DNA from: Mansonella perstans
Lineage: Eukaryota > Nematoda > Chromadorea > Rhabditida > Onchocercidae
Length of the DNA: 64,000 nt
Assembly: GCA_037074765.1 (NCBI GenBank)
Contig: JBAMDO010000035.1
Location: 186,001 to 250,000, forward strand
Direction: 5' to 3'
The position numbers and the translations under genes were made by a program. Shown here piece by piece: positions 63,601 to 64,000 of the stretch. Position 1 is the stretch's first letter. Each line of letters starts with the position of its first letter. Under the pieces are notes generated by a model. It made no database searches. It saw only the letters and a list, made by a program, of their open reading frames with translations, and had not been told where the DNA came from.

Positions 63601-64000
63601 TGATTCAATGAAATATTTTCGTTTTTCTGCTGACTTTGCAACGGCCTAAAATTTTTTTATACCATCTGATTTATGATAATATTTGAGGAAGAAAACAATG
63701 AATGAAAGCTGAAGAATATCGAAGAAAAGATATCAGAAGACCATCTGTGAGATGTACACCGGTATGTTCAACGAGTCCGAAAATAGAAACTAACAGTGAA
63801 GATTGGTGATCCGAAGGTATATCCGCCATAGGAAAGAATAACTTTTAGCCCTGGGTCACTCTGTTTCAGTTTTGTTACACGTGAGTACATTCCTTCTGAC
63901 CGTTCCGTATCTTCATCGTTCCATTCAAAAGCTCTGAGATCAAAATTATTGAGCAGTTAAAAGCACTTAATGATTACGATGAAAATAGTATTCATTTGAA
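60668..64000 (-). CDS. Chitinase copy 3 (GH18), 5' exons beyond the window
   Basis: Visible exons on the minus strand: 63933-63795, 63645-63505, 63332-63208, 63094-62971, 62899-62714, 62637-62518, 62354-62220, 61301-61133 and 60840-60668. These correspond to exons 4-12 of copy 1 with the same lengths, except for a short linker exon. Frames are open and phases agree. Motifs are intact: [27 protein letters not shown] and WTLDFDDF. The C-terminal domain is a CBM14 with six cysteines but is clearly diverged from copies 1 and 2 ([20 protein letters not shown]). The linker has only two Ser/Thr/Glu repeats. The exon 8 acceptor reads TTTGAG instead of TTTCAG. The intron between exons 10 and 11 contains a 632-bp insertion. 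Signal peptide and first exons lie past 64000. Probably an active enzyme. Confidence 0.88.
61160..61260 (-). repeat. Chitinase 3 linker repeat (2 units)
   Basis: Two 45-bp units encode [15 protein letters not shown] and [15 protein letters not shown], followed by a non-repeat tail ending in ...VVEPTE before the GTTTGT donor. This is the shortest linker of the three copies. Confidence 0.8.
61477..62108. mobile_element. 632-bp non-autonomous DNA transposon-like insertion with 7-bp target duplication
   Basis: Copies 1 and 2 of the chitinase have an uninterrupted ATGATCT at the matching intron position. In copy 3, ATGATCT occurs on both sides (61470-61476 and 62109-62115) of a 632-bp insert. The insert starts GTCGGGAAAGTTTTTTGTAA and ends with the near-complement ATAAATTTCGCGAC, that is, imperfect terminal inverted repeats beginning GTCG. 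Inside, CTCAAACTTGGGTAGTTAAA is repeated about 49 bp later, with one change. No coding capacity seen. It fits a MITE; the superfamily is uncertain. Confidence 0.8.

Noticed and set aside
1..64000. Bacterial-endosymbiont (Wolbachia-type) insert, tRNA or rRNA genes
   Set aside because: I looked for dense bacterial-style open frames and for tRNA-like cloverleaf signatures by eye and saw none. A dedicated scan was not possible, so absence is not proven.

Overview
This window is AT-rich nuclear DNA from a nematode, most likely a filarial worm (Onchocercidae). The genes are split into many short exons with small to medium AT-rich introns, and nematode-type splice sites fit throughout (pyrimidine-rich tracts ending in CAG, AAG or TAG; GTAAGT or GTTTRT donors). 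The protein families are animal ones. The strongest pointer to filariae is a tandem array of GH18 chitinases with a signal peptide, a Ser/Thr/Glu-rich repeat linker and a C-terminal six-cysteine chitin-binding domain, as in the microfilarial chitinases of Brugia and its relatives. The species cannot be named from the sequence alone.

Layout. (1) 0.16-2.9 kb, minus strand: the last three exons of an unrecognised Arg/Tyr/Ser-rich protein, with an apparent GC-AG intron. (2) 2.9-17.6 kb: no gene I can support; low-complexity DNA, two microsatellite-like tracts, a fold-back MITE and a short perfect hairpin. (3) 17.6-32.5 kb, plus strand: 25 exons of a phospholipase C-like (PLCL/PRIP) protein containing PH, EF-hand, PLC X, PLC Y, C2 and a helical C-terminus. 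The first catalytic His of the X domain is replaced by Phe, so it is a predicted pseudo-phospholipase. (4) 32.5-39.6 kb: mostly empty, with a six-unit 44-bp tandem repeat. (5) 39.6-41.6 kb, plus strand: an intact five-exon Rab30 GTPase. (6) 41.0-57.9 kb: a 7.3-7.8 kb segment present twice in direct orientation (41015-48269 and 50094-57892). Each copy carries the last exon of Rab30 and a whole minus-strand chitinase gene. The 1.8 kb between them holds a decayed BEL/Pao retrotransposon fragment. (7) 57.9-60.6 kb: unique DNA with a decayed BEL/Pao integrase on the plus strand. (8) 60.7-64.0 kb, minus strand: a third chitinase, cut by the window end, with a 632-bp transposon-like insertion in one intron.

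Chitinase copies 1 and 3 look functional where visible. Copy 2 has lost an Asp of the DxxDxDxE motif, part of the SxGG strand and the Met of the MSYD strand. It has also gained a lysine-rich insertion and carries a 1-nt deletion in a coding exon. Its Ser/Thr repeat linker has grown to about 16-17 units, against 5 in copy 1 and 2 in copy 3. The array therefore shows duplication, patchwork similarity suggestive of gene conversion, and decay of one member side by side. Chitinases of this kind act on the chitinous sheath or eggshell and are secreted. PLCL and Rab30 are intracellular signalling and trafficking proteins with no evident link to the array.
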